Assembly (NCBI RefSeq): GCF_001483965.1 | Contig: NZ_CP010796.1 | Coordinates: 1,116,001-1,180,000 of the forward strand | Source of the DNA: Carnobacterium sp. CP1 | GTDB taxonomy: Bacteria > Bacillota > Bacilli > Lactobacillales > Carnobacteriaceae | Direction of reading: 5' to 3' | Length of the DNA: 64,000 bases | In this document: piece by piece, positions 53,245 through 62,509 of the stretch | Position numbering within the stretch: the stretch's first letter is position 1 | Layout: the number at the start of each line of letters is the position of its first letter | Made by a program: the position numbers and the translations under genes | The notes under the pieces: generated by a model | The model's input: the letters and a program-made list of their open reading frames with translations, nothing else | Told to the model about the DNA's origin: nothing | Database searches by the model: none

Positions 53245-54315
53245 TTAGTCTTTTTTATTCATTAGTTGGATGATCGACAATTCTTTATCATACATTTTAA
53301 GACTGTAAGTAATTAAAAAAGCTCCGGCAAGACCAATTAAACTTCCCAATACGATTCCCCAAAACCGGTACTCAACTAGGTCCATCGCAAACTGTTCGCG
53401 TGACAGATTAGCTAACAATAAAGACAACGGTGTTGTAAAAAAATTAGCAATGCCATAATTACGACCCATACAGAATTCTACGAACAGATTTAATAGTACG
53501 ATGATCGGAACGACTTGCCAGACCGGCAAATGCAGATTCAACAAAAGGGCTCCGATAAACAAACCGACCATCCCGCCAACGATTCGTTGGATATTGCGGT
53601 GAAACACCATCTTTAAATCTCTTCCCTGCAATACGGCCGCACAAGAAATCGTGATCCAATAAGGGTTTCCCAAATCAAGCGACTGGCCGATATAAGCCGC
53701 AAAGAAAATAATTCCAGCATCGTGTATTGCTGACAATAACATTCTAGAATCATTTTCAACAGTGTCTAGTATCAATTCATGCTTGGTTGCAGTAATAACT
53801 ATTACCTCGCGATGCAACCAATTCTGATTGATATAACCAACGATTGCTGCCATTACAACTGCTGACAAAACACCGATACCAGCATAAGCAACAGCTTGCA
53901 AAATTTCTGGAAAATGCAACTTCATACCTGTTCCCATTGAGCAAACCATAATCACAAAAAAAGGGCCTGGATTGGGTATTTTAAAAGCCCGGCAAACCAT
54001 AAATCCAATCAAACTCACCAAACTGATCACGATCGGAATCGTCCAAGGAATCAGAGTCGCCAACATACCGAAGAAAAAAGCTGTTAAAATAGCTAGCCCC
54101 ACCGTTACAATACGTTGAATCAATTTTTTTAACGGCAAAGGCTGATAAGATAAAAAAGCAAATGCCCCAAAACAACCGAACGTTCCAATCTGCATGTTGC
54201 CTAAATACAGTCCCAAAAACAAGGGGATCCCCATACAAAACCCTGCCCCGATGACACGCAAGATGGGGTCATTGGTTTTTTTCATTTTCCATAGTTCTAT
54301 TACTGTTTTCTTCAT
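53245..54315 (-). CDS. FUSC family membrane protein (short form)
   Basis: 356 aa with two blocks of membrane segments (about 20-165 and 200-340), each ending in a fusaric-acid-resistance-like repeat. Landmarks are IGTFGCFGAFAFLSY, NPYWITISCAAVLQGRDLKMVFHRNIQRIVGGMVG and a late RFWGIVLGSLIGL. FUSC proteins are thought to export aromatic acids. The large cytoplasmic domain of the long forms is missing. GAGGGG precedes the ATG, and 24 nt separate it from the MarR gene. Confidence 0.78.
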   Translation of the reverse strand: MKKTVIELWKMKKTNDPILRVIGAGFCMGIPLFLGLYLGNMQIGTFGCFGAFAFLSYQPLPLKKLIQRIVTVGLAILTAFFFGMLATLIPWTIPIVISLVSLIGFMVCRAFKIPNPGPFFVIMVCSMGTGMKLHFPEILQAVAYAGIGVLSAVVMAAIVGYINQNWLHREVIVITATKHELILDTVENDSRMLLSAIHDAGIIFFAAYIGQSLDLGNPYWITISCAAVLQGRDLKMVFHRNIQRIVGGMVGLFIGALLLNLHLPVWQVVPIIVLLNLFVEFCMGRNYGIANFFTTPLSLLLANLSREQFAMDLVEYRFWGIVLGSLIGLAGAFLITYSLKMYDKELSIIQLMNKKD

Positions 54316-54339
54316 CAATTCCCCTCTTCCATATTCTAA

Positions 54340-54765
54340 CTATTCTTCGATATTTTTTTCTATTAATTGCAGCGTACTTAAAAAATGTTCGATTTCGCTT
54401 TCCGTCAAACCTTTAAACATTTCGGTTAATGCTTTTTTAATAACGAGAGAAATGGCTTCAATTTTTTTAATACCTAACTCTGTCAGTGAAATAATGGTTT
54501 TACGTCGGTCTTTTTCATCAACACATTTTTTCACTAATTCTTTCCTTAATAAAACATCCATGATTCGGTTCACTGTTGGCCGATCTTTCTCAGTCAATTC
54601 TGCTAATATCCTTTGGGATGTATTTTCTGTTTCTTTGATCGCACTAAGAACGGCCCATTGTTCGGGCGTGATATCTAATGGTGCCAATTGACGCATTACA
54701 AAAAGATGCATTTTTTTAGAAACGACTGCTGTACGAAACGATAAAAAATAATTGTTGGTATTCAC
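54340..54765 (-). CDS. MarR family regulator
   Basis: 141 aa, winged helix: LAPLDITPEQWAVLSAIKETENTSQRILAELTEKDRPTVNRIMDVLLRKELVKKCVDEKDRRKTIISLTELG. The DRR wing motif is present. The GTG at 54765 is chosen because AAAGGAGG is 7 nt upstream; a longer reading starting at 54801 has none. It lies between two FUSC genes, so it most likely represses this operon through the repeats at 56849-56875 and responds to a phenolic ligand. Confidence 0.88.
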   Translation of the reverse strand: MNTNNYFLSFRTAVVSKKMHLFVMRQLAPLDITPEQWAVLSAIKETENTSQRILAELTEKDRPTVNRIMDVLLRKELVKKCVDEKDRRKTIISLTELGIKKIEAISLVIKKALTEMFKGLTESEIEHFLSTLQLIEKNIEE

Positions 54766-54846
54766 CTCTTTGCCTCCTTTAGGCTTAGCAGCATTAGACA
54801 CTGCTCTTGTTTTCTTTTCGCTTCATAAAACGGCAATTTTCTTAGA

Positions 54847-56763
54847 TTAATCACCAGACAAATGTACTTTTCCCCTGATTTGCTGAAAAGCAAGACTGCA
54901 TTTAGCGATTCTGTAATCTAAGTTTGTTTTTGATTTGGCTTTTTCAATATAAGCTGAATAAATTTCTGACTCTTTTTGGACTTCAGTCTTAGTTGCCAGC
55001 AAGTGCTCGAGCACAATAAGGGCTTCTTGAATAGTTTCAGAATTCTCTTTGTCCGTTTTCGATAAATCTAAACTCATAAAGATAAGCAAAACTTCTTTCA
55101 AAAAGCTTCGGTTATAGATAATTAATTTAGCTAATTGTACTTTATCAATCATTTTTCGACGAGGCATAGCTTTGAGGAGCTCATTGGTTGTTAAATGCAA
55201 CGATAAAATCAGCTCGCTAACATGGTTGCCTCTCATGCCCTGTTCCAGTGCGTGATTTAATTCCGTCACCAGCTGGTTATCAATCTGCAACAGTTCATTT
55301 AACTTAGCTTGGTAATTATCATCACGATTGGCACGTAAAATAAGTCTTCCGCCAACAACAGCTATCACTGCGCCCACAATAACGCACGCAAAACGTAATA
55401 AAATGGAAGGAATGGTATCAAAAACAGGTGCAATACTGGATACCGCCATTTGAGTCCCTGCTATCATGGTAATAAAAACATTGGTTGTCGATAATATAAT
55501 CGTTAATCCGATGAATAAAACAACGAATAAGCGAATATTTACTGGAATAAATTGGGTCACCAGAACGAAACAAGCGAGACCCGCCAGTGTTCCTCCCACA
55601 CGTGTCACAGCACTTTTAAAGGCTTCATCAGGATAAGCGCCAATGGTTGTATAAACCATAATTGGAATCCAATAACTATTAGAAAAAGGCAATGCGTTTG
55701 CTAAAGCAAAAGAAAAAGCTAAGATCAAGGATTTTTGTATTGCAAAACGAAATTGAAAATAGTGAAATCCCCAATGTTGCTTTAACTGACTGCCTTTATA
55801 CGCTAATTTATTTTTAACGGTTGCTGTGTGGTTTACTTTTTCAGTTTTTGCATGGAGTGTTTTGATCAAACTCTGAAGCAGTAATCTCCAATCTGAATTC
55901 AGATGCGAATCTTGTAAATGAGAGTTCTTCAAAAAATGTTCCAATTGTGATATTAATTTGTCTCGGGTCATACTATTTTCAAAAAGTTTGCTTAGATCAT
56001 AAAAATATGACCGGTCGGCTTGATCCAACTCTTCATAATGAAGCTTTGCTTCATTGATTAATTGTCCAAGTTGTTCCAAACAAAGCACTAACTGAAATCT
56101 GTTTTTCTCTTTTCCAGACATCAAACCATTCTGTTTAAAAACAGTATTGTATTCTACCGCACAATATTTTGAGGCAATGTCAAAGATTTCCCCAGCATGC
56201 AGCTGAGATAATTCCCCTTTTGATAAGCTGTTCAGCTGATTGGAAATGACAGCAAACCCTTTCTTTATCAATGGATTTTCTGCCGGTTCTTTTTTCAACC
56301 GTTTCGCAACAATGATAAATAAGGTTGTGACAGCAAAACCATATAATACTGCAAAGCTTCTATTTAATAACATGTCAAAAGTTCCCGGATTCATTTGCAT
56401 TAACACAAATTCTAATCCGAATAAAAAATAATTTTTTGGTGCAAAATCATCTGAATAAACGAAAATCAACAAAAAGAAAACCAAAAAATTTAACACGATA
56501 GACGTTAAGTAACCCATCGTTGCAAAAGTACCGAGTACGGCCATTAATAAAAATAAAAAGCCGCTTGTCAAATGACTTTCTATAGTAAACGCAGAATGGA
56601 CTGCTCCTTTTGCGAAAAACAAAAAGATTATTCCGATTACCGCATTGGCGCTGCCAAAAAATAAAATAATCGTCGCAAATAAAATGATTCCTAAGCAAAG
56701 ATAAGGCAACGTATCAAACATCTTTTTTTTGAATGCTTCTAAATTCGTGCGTATAGGTTCCAC
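54847..56763 (-). CDS. FUSC family membrane protein (long form, YccS-like)
   Basis: 638 aa: an N-terminal membrane block (about 15-150), a soluble helical domain (160-335), a second membrane block (340-480) and a C-terminal helical domain. The FUSC core near 345-410 includes QKSLILAFSFALANALPFSNSYWIPIMVYTTIGAY and FKSAVTRVGGTLAGL. It probably acts with the short FUSC protein as an efflux pump. The GTG start touches its AAGGAA site, so the exact start is uncertain; Met15 is an alternative. Confidence 0.8.
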   Translation of the reverse strand: MEPIRTNLEAFKKKMFDTLPYLCLGIILFATIILFFGSANAVIGIIFLFFAKGAVHSAFTIESHLTSGFLFLLMAVLGTFATMGYLTSIVLNFLVFFLLIFVYSDDFAPKNYFLFGLEFVLMQMNPGTFDMLLNRSFAVLYGFAVTTLFIIVAKRLKKEPAENPLIKKGFAVISNQLNSLSKGELSQLHAGEIFDIASKYCAVEYNTVFKQNGLMSGKEKNRFQLVLCLEQLGQLINEAKLHYEELDQADRSYFYDLSKLFENSMTRDKLISQLEHFLKNSHLQDSHLNSDWRLLLQSLIKTLHAKTEKVNHTATVKNKLAYKGSQLKQHWGFHYFQFRFAIQKSLILAFSFALANALPFSNSYWIPIMVYTTIGAYPDEAFKSAVTRVGGTLAGLACFVLVTQFIPVNIRLFVVLFIGLTIILSTTNVFITMIAGTQMAVSSIAPVFDTIPSILLRFACVIVGAVIAVVGGRLILRANRDDNYQAKLNELLQIDNQLVTELNHALEQGMRGNHVSELILSLHLTTNELLKAMPRRKMIDKVQLAKLIIYNRSFLKEVLLIFMSLDLSKTDKENSETIQEALIVLEHLLATKTEVQKESEIYSAYIEKAKSKTNLDYRIAKCSLAFQQIRGKVHLSGD

Positions 56764-56848
56764 TTCCTTCTTCGTTTGTTTTTATTGTGTTCATTGGTAT
56801 TTTGAATAAATGTGTTTAAACTCTTGCTAAAATCAAGCCCTGAAATTG

Positions 56849-56904
56849 GTTGTCCTAACAACTGTTGTCACAACAATTATACCTTTAATTCGTAAAGAGA
56901 ACAA
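56849..56904 (-). promoter_or_regulatory. Promoter and double operator of the FUSC operon
   Basis: Minus strand TTGTTC (56899-56904), 17 nt, TATAAT (56876-56881). Immediately downstream are two palindromes, TGTTGTCACAACA (56863-56875) and GTTGTCCTAACAAC (56849-56862), well placed for repressor binding. Confidence 0.75.
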
Positions 56905-57364
56905 TCTTTTTTTCTCTTTATAAAAAAAGATTCTGCTATTTTTAGTATCTCTGCTAAATACCTCCTTAAATAAAAAACAACTGATCCTTTCTACTCAAAA
57001 ATTCCTTTTTTAAAGCCTTTCAATCTTTATTTAACTTAAAATATTGAAAGTTAGCTATTTGTTTGGCGCTTGTCTTACTCGGCCATCCAAACTAACGGTT
57101 CTATTTTTTGATTTATGTAGTTACGTAAAATCAAAACAATGTTTTTTTATTCATAAGTGCGTAAATGTCTTAAGAATGGTAAAATAAACTATAGACATTT
57201 CTTGCAAAAGAAATACACAGGCTGTTTGAGGCTTAAAATGCTATTGTTTTTTTGTCCTTCACTCTTAAATAGCAAGATTCAGAAAATTAGTTACGGTAAC
57301 TTTCAGTGGATGAGTGAATTCATTATAAAAAAAGACATGTCTGTTTTTGAAGGAGGTGAAAAAT
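56905..57364. other. Long AT-rich intergenic region before nfeD
   Basis: About 460 bp. On the plus strand an extended -10 TGG TAAAAT (57177-57185) could drive nfeD-floA, giving a leader near 170 nt. AGTTACGGTAACT (57291-57303) is a perfect 6-1-6 palindrome. No ORF with a ribosome site. Confidence 0.4.
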
Positions 57365-57964
57365 TTGAATATCTTGCTCTTAAGTCTAGGTTTTGTTGGT
57401 TTAGTGGTTGTCGGTTTAACTCCTCATTATGTATTAGGCGGCATATTGGCACTCGGGAGTTTTGCGGGGTACTTTTTATTGAATGGAAGCGGCGAATGGT
57501 TTCCCATCACTATATTTATTTTAGGTATCCTATTAATGATACTTGAAGTGTTCATTCCAAATTTTGGAGTTGCAGGCATTTTAGGCGGCATCTTGCTTTT
57601 TGGCGGTATTTATCTCACTTATGACCAAAATATCGGAAAAAGTTTGATTGATTTAAGTGTGGCCGGTTTAGTGGCTGTCATTTTAGCTATCGTGTTGTTA
57701 AAAAATGGATATTCTTTTGGAAATTTAAATAAATTGGTACTGGAAAATAATTTGGATCGAATCAGCGGTTATTCCAGCAGCAAAGATTATTCTGAATACC
57801 TAGGGAAAAAAGGTGTCACAACGACGACTTTAAGACCTACAGGTAAAGTTAAGTTTGACGACAAAGAACTAGATGTGTTAAGTTCCGGGGAACAAATTGA
57901 ATTTGATACACCTGTTGAAGTGATCAAAGTTGAAGGTTCTAAAATAATTGTTAGGAGAGTGTAA
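57365..57964 (+). CDS. NfeD family membrane protein (short form)
   Basis: 199 aa: hydrophobic segments to about residue 125, rich in Gly ([39 protein letters not shown]), then a C-terminal OB-fold NfeD domain ([43 protein letters not shown]). It lacks the ClpP-like protease domain of long NfeD. Such proteins partner flotillins. The TTG at 57365 is set by AAGGAGGTG 7-8 nt upstream. Confidence 0.88.
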   Translation: MNILLLSLGFVGLVVVGLTPHYVLGGILALGSFAGYFLLNGSGEWFPITIFILGILLMILEVFIPNFGVAGILGGILLFGGIYLTYDQNIGKSLIDLSVAGLVAVILAIVLLKNGYSFGNLNKLVLENNLDRISGYSSSKDYSEYLGKKGVTTTTLRPTGKVKFDDKELDVLSSGEQIEFDTPVEVIKVEGSKIIVRRV

Positions 57965-57969
57965 TCAGT

Positions 57970-58962
57970 ATGGAAAATGAAACAAGTAGTTTAATCGGTA
58001 TTGGGATTATTGCAATTATCGTTATTGTCATTTTAAGTATGTTTTTCCGATTTGTTCCAGTGGGGTTATGGGTAACAGCTTATTTTTCTGGAGTGAAAGT
58101 TTCTATCGGAACATTAGTAGGGATGCGTTTAAGAAGAGTTGCTCCCCAAAATATTATTCGTCCTTTGATCAAAGCTACTAAAGCTGGCTTAGACATTGAT
58201 ATCAATGAATTGGAAGCTCACTATTTAGCCGGCGGGGATATCAACCAAGTTATCGATGCCCTGATTGCTGCTCAACGTGCTAATATTGATTTAGTTTTTA
58301 AACAAGCAGCAGCTATTGATTTAGCTGGTCGGAACGTATTCGAAGCGGTTCAAGTCAGTGTTAATCCAAAAGTTATCGAAACACCGCAAATTGCTGCTAT
58401 GGCAATGAACGGAATTGAAGTCAAAGCCCGTGCTAAAGTAACCGTTCGTGCGAACATTGAACGATTAGTTGGAGGAGCCGGTGAAGAAACTATCATCGCT
58501 CGTGTTGGCGAAGGAATTGTTACCACAGTCGGTAGTGCTGCGAAACACACAGACGTTTTAGAAAATCCTGATTCTATCTCAAAAACTGTCTTGAGAAAAG
58601 GGTTAGACTCAGGTACTGCCTTTGAAATCTTGTCTATCGATATCGCAGATATCGATGTTGGACGTAATATTGGTGCCAGCCTGCAAATGGAACAAGCCGA
58701 AGCAGATAAAAACATTGCTCAAGCAAAAGCGGAAGAAAGACGTTCAATGGCCATTGCACAAGAACAAGAAATGCTTGCTGAAGTTCAAAAAATGCGTGCT
58801 CGTGTAGTTGAAGCGGAAGCGGAAGTTCCATTGGCATTAGCGGAAGCTTTAAAAGCTGGTAAATTAGGCGTGATGGATTATTACAATATGAAAAACATCA
58901 ATGCGGATACCTCTATGAGAGATTCCATTTCTGGGTTAGGCGAAAGTGATCGTGATCAATAA
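57970..58962 (+). CDS. floA: Flotillin-like protein FloA
   Basis: 330 aa with an N-terminal hairpin-like hydrophobic segment ([18 protein letters not shown]), a SPFH/PHB domain ([31 protein letters not shown]...) and a C-terminal Ala/Glu-rich coiled coil ([30 protein letters not shown]). FloA scaffolds membrane microdomains. It starts 5 nt after nfeD. Confidence 0.95.
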   Translation: MENETSSLIGIGIIAIIVIVILSMFFRFVPVGLWVTAYFSGVKVSIGTLVGMRLRRVAPQNIIRPLIKATKAGLDIDINELEAHYLAGGDINQVIDALIAAQRANIDLVFKQAAAIDLAGRNVFEAVQVSVNPKVIETPQIAAMAMNGIEVKARAKVTVRANIERLVGGAGEETIIARVGEGIVTTVGSAAKHTDVLENPDSISKTVLRKGLDSGTAFEILSIDIADIDVGRNIGASLQMEQAEADKNIAQAKAEERRSMAIAQEQEMLAEVQKMRARVVEAEAEVPLALAEALKAGKLGVMDYYNMKNINADTSMRDSISGLGESDRDQ

Positions 58963-59525
58963 TGGACACAATTATTGGTTTATTAAGTCTTTTAGTTCCT
59001 ATCATTCTCATTATTTCAGTAATACAGTCAATCGGAGGTGCGCTTCTTAAACAGCAGGCTTCCAATTCAAAAACCCAAGGAAATAAGCCGCGGTCAAAAG
59101 AAGTTTTGGCAAAATACCAAACACTTAAGACTGAAGTAGAACAAGAAACACGTCGGTTAAGAAATACGCCGGCGCAACAACGGAATAAGGCTGTTCAAAA
59201 AGAGACACGTGCTGTTAAGCAACAAACAACGCGAACACAACGTCCAGCGCGTAATTACGATCAACATATCACCACTAAGCAAAGCCACCGTAAAAGTGCT
59301 CAGCCCTTAGTCACGCAACATCAACTGCAGACTGAAGCACAAGATAGGGAACGGATTGCAAAAACCGTCTCAAAAGATATGCAGCAAAAAGCTAAAGCTT
59401 TTGTTCAATCAGAAAAACGCGTAAATAAGCAAAAAAAACAAGTGCCTTTTCAAAAAGAACTATTGAAAGCTGTGGTTTACAAAGAGATCATTGATAAACC
59501 ACGTGCTATGCGCCCTTATCGTTAA
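58962..59525 (+). CDS. Unrecognised membrane-anchored hydrophilic protein after floA
   Basis: 187 aa. One N-terminal membrane segment (IIGLLSLLVPIILIISVIQSIGGALL) is followed by about 155 residues rich in Gln, Lys, Arg and Thr, with little hydrophobic sequence and helical, probably disordered or coiled character. No known domain recognised. Its ATG shares one base with the floA stop (TAATG), so expression is coupled to floA and a microdomain-related role is inferred. A terminator ends the operon. Confidence 0.75.
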   Translation: MDTIIGLLSLLVPIILIISVIQSIGGALLKQQASNSKTQGNKPRSKEVLAKYQTLKTEVEQETRRLRNTPAQQRNKAVQKETRAVKQQTTRTQRPARNYDQHITTKQSHRKSAQPLVTQHQLQTEAQDRERIAKTVSKDMQQKAKAFVQSEKRVNKQKKQVPFQKELLKAVVYKEIIDKPRAMRPYR

Positions 59526-59526
59526 C

Positions 59527-59576
59527 AAAAACAGCTTCAAACCAAAGATTAAATCCTTGGGTTTGAAGCTGTTTTT
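59527..59576. terminator. Terminator of the nfeD-floA operon
   Basis: 17-bp stem (59527-59543, 59560-59576), core CAGCTTCAAACC, with A and T flanks on both sides. Confidence 0.9.
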
Positions 59577-59599
59577 ATTAATATAGGTAAGAATAACTA

Positions 59600-60508
59600 T
59601 CAAAAAGAAAGTCCTTCATTTAATTTGTAATTGTACAAAGCTCCAATAATGTTGGCTCTGTTGCCGTTTTTACTTTTTTCAATAATTGGTGCATAAAATA
59701 ATTCTGTGTTTTTTTCTTGAAAAACTTCGGCAACATTTTTTTTGATCAACTCGATCAGTAACGGTGCTTTACTGATTCCACCGCTGATCAATATTTTTTC
59801 AGGATCTAAGATGGTCTGAAAATTAAAAATTTGTACTGCTAACGTTCGGCAATAGGCATTTAAGCATTCTAAAATAACGGGATCGCCTTCTTCAGCAAGT
59901 TGAAAGACTAAATGGCCATCGATTTCTTCTAGCAGAGTATCTTTTCGTTTTGAAACAGTTTTAAATAATTTTCTTAACCCATTTTGAAAACCAAACATGT
60001 AATCTTGATCATCGCTTTTATCCACATTGGTTTTTATAAAAGAAAATTCTCCAGCTGAGTGATGGGTTCCTTTCAACACTTGCCCGTTGATCAAGATTCC
60101 GCCTCCAATGCCTGTTCCTAAAACTAAGATCACACCATTTTGAATCCCTTGAAAATAGCCTTTCCATAACTCCCCTAAAGCCGCTGCTTTGCCATCATTT
60201 TCTATATGAATAGTGGTTGGACACCGACTTTCGAGTAATTCCACCATATTCATATTTTTAATGTATTCCAATGTTCCGCCATGAACAGCATAGCCCGTTT
60301 TTGAATGAATGATCCCTGGCATGCTAATGGCCATTCCTTCGATTTCATCCGCAAAAGCATCGTAAATGTCTCCAATTTCTTCAATAAAATGGTCTAATGA
60401 ATCCATGGGCGTTTTTTTTCTTTGAGTTTCATTGATTTCTCCGTCATGATTGATAAGACCATACTTAATTTCCGTTCCGCCAATATCCATTCCTAAATAC
60501 TGAGTCAT
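59600..60508 (-). CDS. ROK family sugar kinase
   Basis: 302 aa. ATP motif MDIGGTEIKYGLI at the N terminus; catalytic segment HIENDGKAAALGE near 105 (Asp as base); LGTGIGGGILING near 136. The usual ROK zinc motif region reads SAGEFSFIK instead of GE-x-GH, so the zinc site is absent, as in BglK-type beta-glucoside kinases. Sugar specificity is not readable from sequence. GGAAGGTG precedes the ATG. Alone on its transcript. Confidence 0.85.
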   Translation of the reverse strand: MTQYLGMDIGGTEIKYGLINHDGEINETQRKKTPMDSLDHFIEEIGDIYDAFADEIEGMAISMPGIIHSKTGYAVHGGTLEYIKNMNMVELLESRCPTTIHIENDGKAAALGELWKGYFQGIQNGVILVLGTGIGGGILINGQVLKGTHHSAGEFSFIKTNVDKSDDQDYMFGFQNGLRKLFKTVSKRKDTLLEEIDGHLVFQLAEEGDPVILECLNAYCRTLAVQIFNFQTILDPEKILISGGISKAPLLIELIKKNVAEVFQEKNTELFYAPIIEKSKNGNRANIIGALYNYKLNEGLSF

Positions 60509-60659
60509 CTCTTCACCTTCCCTACTGTCATTTAGCTGCTAGGGATTTGATTGCCCTAGCTTTTCCTATGCCAACATTATAACATGGTATCGCTAACATT
60601 TTTCATCTACGAGCCCTATTGCTCTTACTCCTATAGTCTACCATATGTTTAAATGAAAA

Positions 60660-60707
60660 AAGTAACAGCAGTTTAAAGTTAGTTTCCTCTTTAAACTGCT
60701 GTTACTT
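60660..60707 (-). terminator. Terminator of the B12 uptake operon
   Basis: 19-bp perfect stem (60660-60678, 60689-60707), core GTAACAGCAGTTTAAAG, T-run on the minus strand. Confidence 0.9.
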
Positions 60708-60714
60708 AAACTCA

Positions 60715-61254
60715 TCAATTCTTTTCAGCAAAATACTTTTCAGTGAATCTTTTCAGCAATGGAAATAAAATCGGAGCTAATATCAGGTAAAATCCTCCAT
60801 TCCCTATAGCATGCAGGGTGTCGAACGGCAGACCAGAAATATAATAGACCCAGATGTTTTGAATGCCAAAGAAAGGCGCTTGTACAAGTGAAATAATAAA
60901 ACCATACAGATACCCAGACAACGTGGCGTAAAAAACCATGAACACAAACGGAATGCGTGTAAAAAACGGTTTGACGACTAGTCCTGTCAGCAAGACAAGA
61001 AAAACAAATGAAATCATTTGAGCAAGTGTCCATACCCCCATGCCTAATGTAATATTGGAAATAAAAATAGATAAAACAGCTACGATCATGCCGTCGCTGA
61101 TTCCCAATGAAAGGGTCAAAATGATTAAGATAACGGTCACGGGTTGGACATTTGGCAAGAATTGAAATACTAACCGGCTCACTTGGCAAAGTGTCGTCAT
61201 CATGGCGAGTAACGTCATTCGTTGAATAGACAATGGTTTAGATTTACATGCCAT
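60715..61254 (-). CDS. ECF transporter S component, probably cobalamin-specific
   Basis: 179 aa with six hydrophobic segments, the size and profile of ECF substrate-binding subunits. TLLAMMTTLCQVSRLVFQFLPNVQPVTVILI carries the N-terminal small-residue pattern for docking to EcfT. Conserved polar spots are FLPNVQPV and GLPFDTLHAIGN. The cobalamin riboswitch upstream and the DUF4430 neighbour argue for B12 or a corrinoid, like the CblT/CbrT groups. The start overlaps the lipoprotein gene by 11 nt. EcfA and EcfT are not in the window and are presumably shared. Confidence 0.78.
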   Translation of the reverse strand: MACKSKPLSIQRMTLLAMMTTLCQVSRLVFQFLPNVQPVTVILIILTLSLGISDGMIVAVLSIFISNITLGMGVWTLAQMISFVFLVLLTGLVVKPFFTRIPFVFMVFYATLSGYLYGFIISLVQAPFFGIQNIWVYYISGLPFDTLHAIGNGGFYLILAPILFPLLKRFTEKYFAEKN

Positions 61255-61675
61255 CTAAGTTCCACACGATAGTGTCGCCATCTTCTAAAATATAGTCTGC
61301 TGCCCCTACAGCAGCTTGTTCGCCATTGACAGTGTATAGCCAGTATTTCCCTGCTTTATCGTCCTGTTCATGTCCTTCAACAGCAGAAATAAACCCTTCT
61401 TTTTCGGTAATGTCATAGTTCTTTTCCATGGCTTCTAGCAAGGTTTCGCCTGCTTCTGCTTTTATTTCTTTATTTGCATCAGGTAGATCTTCGCCTGCTT
61501 CTTGGACATTGATCGATACCGCTACTGTTTCTACAGCCGAACTTGTGGCGGTCATCTCACTTGAAGCGACTGAACTGCTTTCATTTCCTGCTGGTTGATT
61601 GGTATCGCTGCAAGCCACCAATGCTAATGAAGCTGCAACAACCAAACCTAATTTTAATTTTAATTTTAATTTCAT
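61244..61675 (-). CDS. DUF4430 lipoprotein, candidate surface corrinoid binder
   Basis: 143 aa. Signal peptide MKLKLKLKLGLVVAASLALVAC with lipobox LVAC (Cys22), a Ser/Thr-rich linker (about 25-50), then a DUF4430 domain (about 65-143: GETLLEAMEKNYDI...GKYWLYTVNGEQAAVGAADYILEDGDTIVWNLDG). DUF4430 resembles the beta domain of intrinsic factor and transcobalamin. The ATG at 61675 follows GGAGGAAG; a longer reading would run back through the riboswitch. It probably captures B12 at the surface for the ECF S component. Confidence 0.83.
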   Translation of the reverse strand: MKLKLKLKLGLVVAASLALVACSDTNQPAGNESSSVASSEMTATSSAVETVAVSINVQEAGEDLPDANKEIKAEAGETLLEAMEKNYDITEKEGFISAVEGHEQDDKAGKYWLYTVNGEQAAVGAADYILEDGDTIVWNLDGM

Positions 61676-61716
61676 TTTTTCTTCCTCCAAATCAATAATA
61701 GTAAGCTTTTTGAGAC

Positions 61717-61870
61717 AAAAAAAACAACAAGGCAGAATCTTGTTGGACACCCGTCTGTTCTGCCTCGAAACAGTCGGTTCAAAAGCAATTGAAAAAAGAC
61801 CTGACTCAAAGCGGCTGCTTTTTACAGTGGCGGGACCGTGTTGGATTTTCACCAACTTCCAGTTTTCAAT
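61717..61870 (-). promoter_or_regulatory. Cobalamin riboswitch with terminator
   Basis: Minus strand, between the adenosyltransferase and lipoprotein genes. It has the conserved GGTCCCGCCACTGTAA block (B12 box GCCACTG at 61825-61831), the upstream GGAAGTTGGTGAAAATCC and GAGTCAGG downstream. A terminator follows: AGGCAGAA (61758-61765) pairs with TTCTGCCT (61730-61737), then eight T (61717-61724). High B12 should stop transcription of the uptake genes. A TAAAAT at 61881-61886 may be its -10. Confidence 0.9.
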
Positions 61871-61883
61871 AGCTTATTCAATT

Positions 61884-62468
61884 TTAGCGGATATCTTTTT
61901 TTGTTAAAGATGTATGGAAAACTTTTCCGCCTCTTTCATACAAGGTTTCTTTTACGCTTGCTTGATGGTTGACCAACCGTGCTGCAGCAAACAAATAATC
62001 TGACAAACGATTGATAAAAATGCCGACATGAAGATTTATTTCTTCTACTGCTGCTAAACTGACAATGCGCCGTTCAGCTCTTCTAACGGTCGTCCTAGCC
62101 AAATGCAGTAAACTCGCAACGGGATGACCGCCTGGCAAAACAAAAGATTCGATTGCATCTGGAATTTCTGCATAAACATCGATTCGCGATTCAATCCATT
62201 TGATCATTTCTTCTGTTACCTTATAGTCTTTTTTCCCGTGGGGGGTCGCCAAATCTGTCCCGCAATCAAATAAACTGTGCTGCAGTTCAATTAGTTCACT
62301 TTTTAAAGATTCGTCTTGTTCGCTCATCTGACTGATTATGTATCCGATCAAAGAATTGGCTTCATCAATCGTCCCATAGGCTTCTACTCGTACAGAATCT
62401 TTTTTGACGGTACGGCCGCCAATGATATTTGTATTTCCGTAGTCGCCTCTTTTTGTATAGATTTGCAT
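61884..62468 (-). CDS. Cob(I)yrinic acid a,c-diamide adenosyltransferase (PduO type)
   Basis: 194 aa, PduO/MMAB family: converts cob(I)alamin and ATP to adenosylcobalamin. MQIYTKRGDYGNTNIIGGRTVKKDSVRVEAYGTIDEANSLIG holds the ATP-binding N terminus. FVLPGGHPVASLLHLARTTVRRAERR near 130 is the family signature, and NRLSDYLFAAAR lies near 168. GAAAGAGGTGAAC precedes the ATG. It lies directly upstream of the B12 riboswitch operon, so it handles the imported vitamin. Confidence 0.93.
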   Translation of the reverse strand: MQIYTKRGDYGNTNIIGGRTVKKDSVRVEAYGTIDEANSLIGYIISQMSEQDESLKSELIELQHSLFDCGTDLATPHGKKDYKVTEEMIKWIESRIDVYAEIPDAIESFVLPGGHPVASLLHLARTTVRRAERRIVSLAAVEEINLHVGIFINRLSDYLFAAARLVNHQASVKETLYERGGKVFHTSLTKKDIR

Positions 62469-62509
62469 TTAATGTTCACCTCTTTCTTTTTACCCTTTCT
62501 CTCTAAATC

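Noticed and set aside
57157-57546. 129-codon plus-strand ORF overlapping nfeD
   Set aside because: No ribosome site and runs out of frame into nfeD, which has a strong AGGAGG and a family match.
61676-61855. Longer N terminus for the DUF4430 lipoprotein
   Set aside because: Lies in the cobalamin riboswitch; the signal peptide begins at ATG 61675 after GGAGG.
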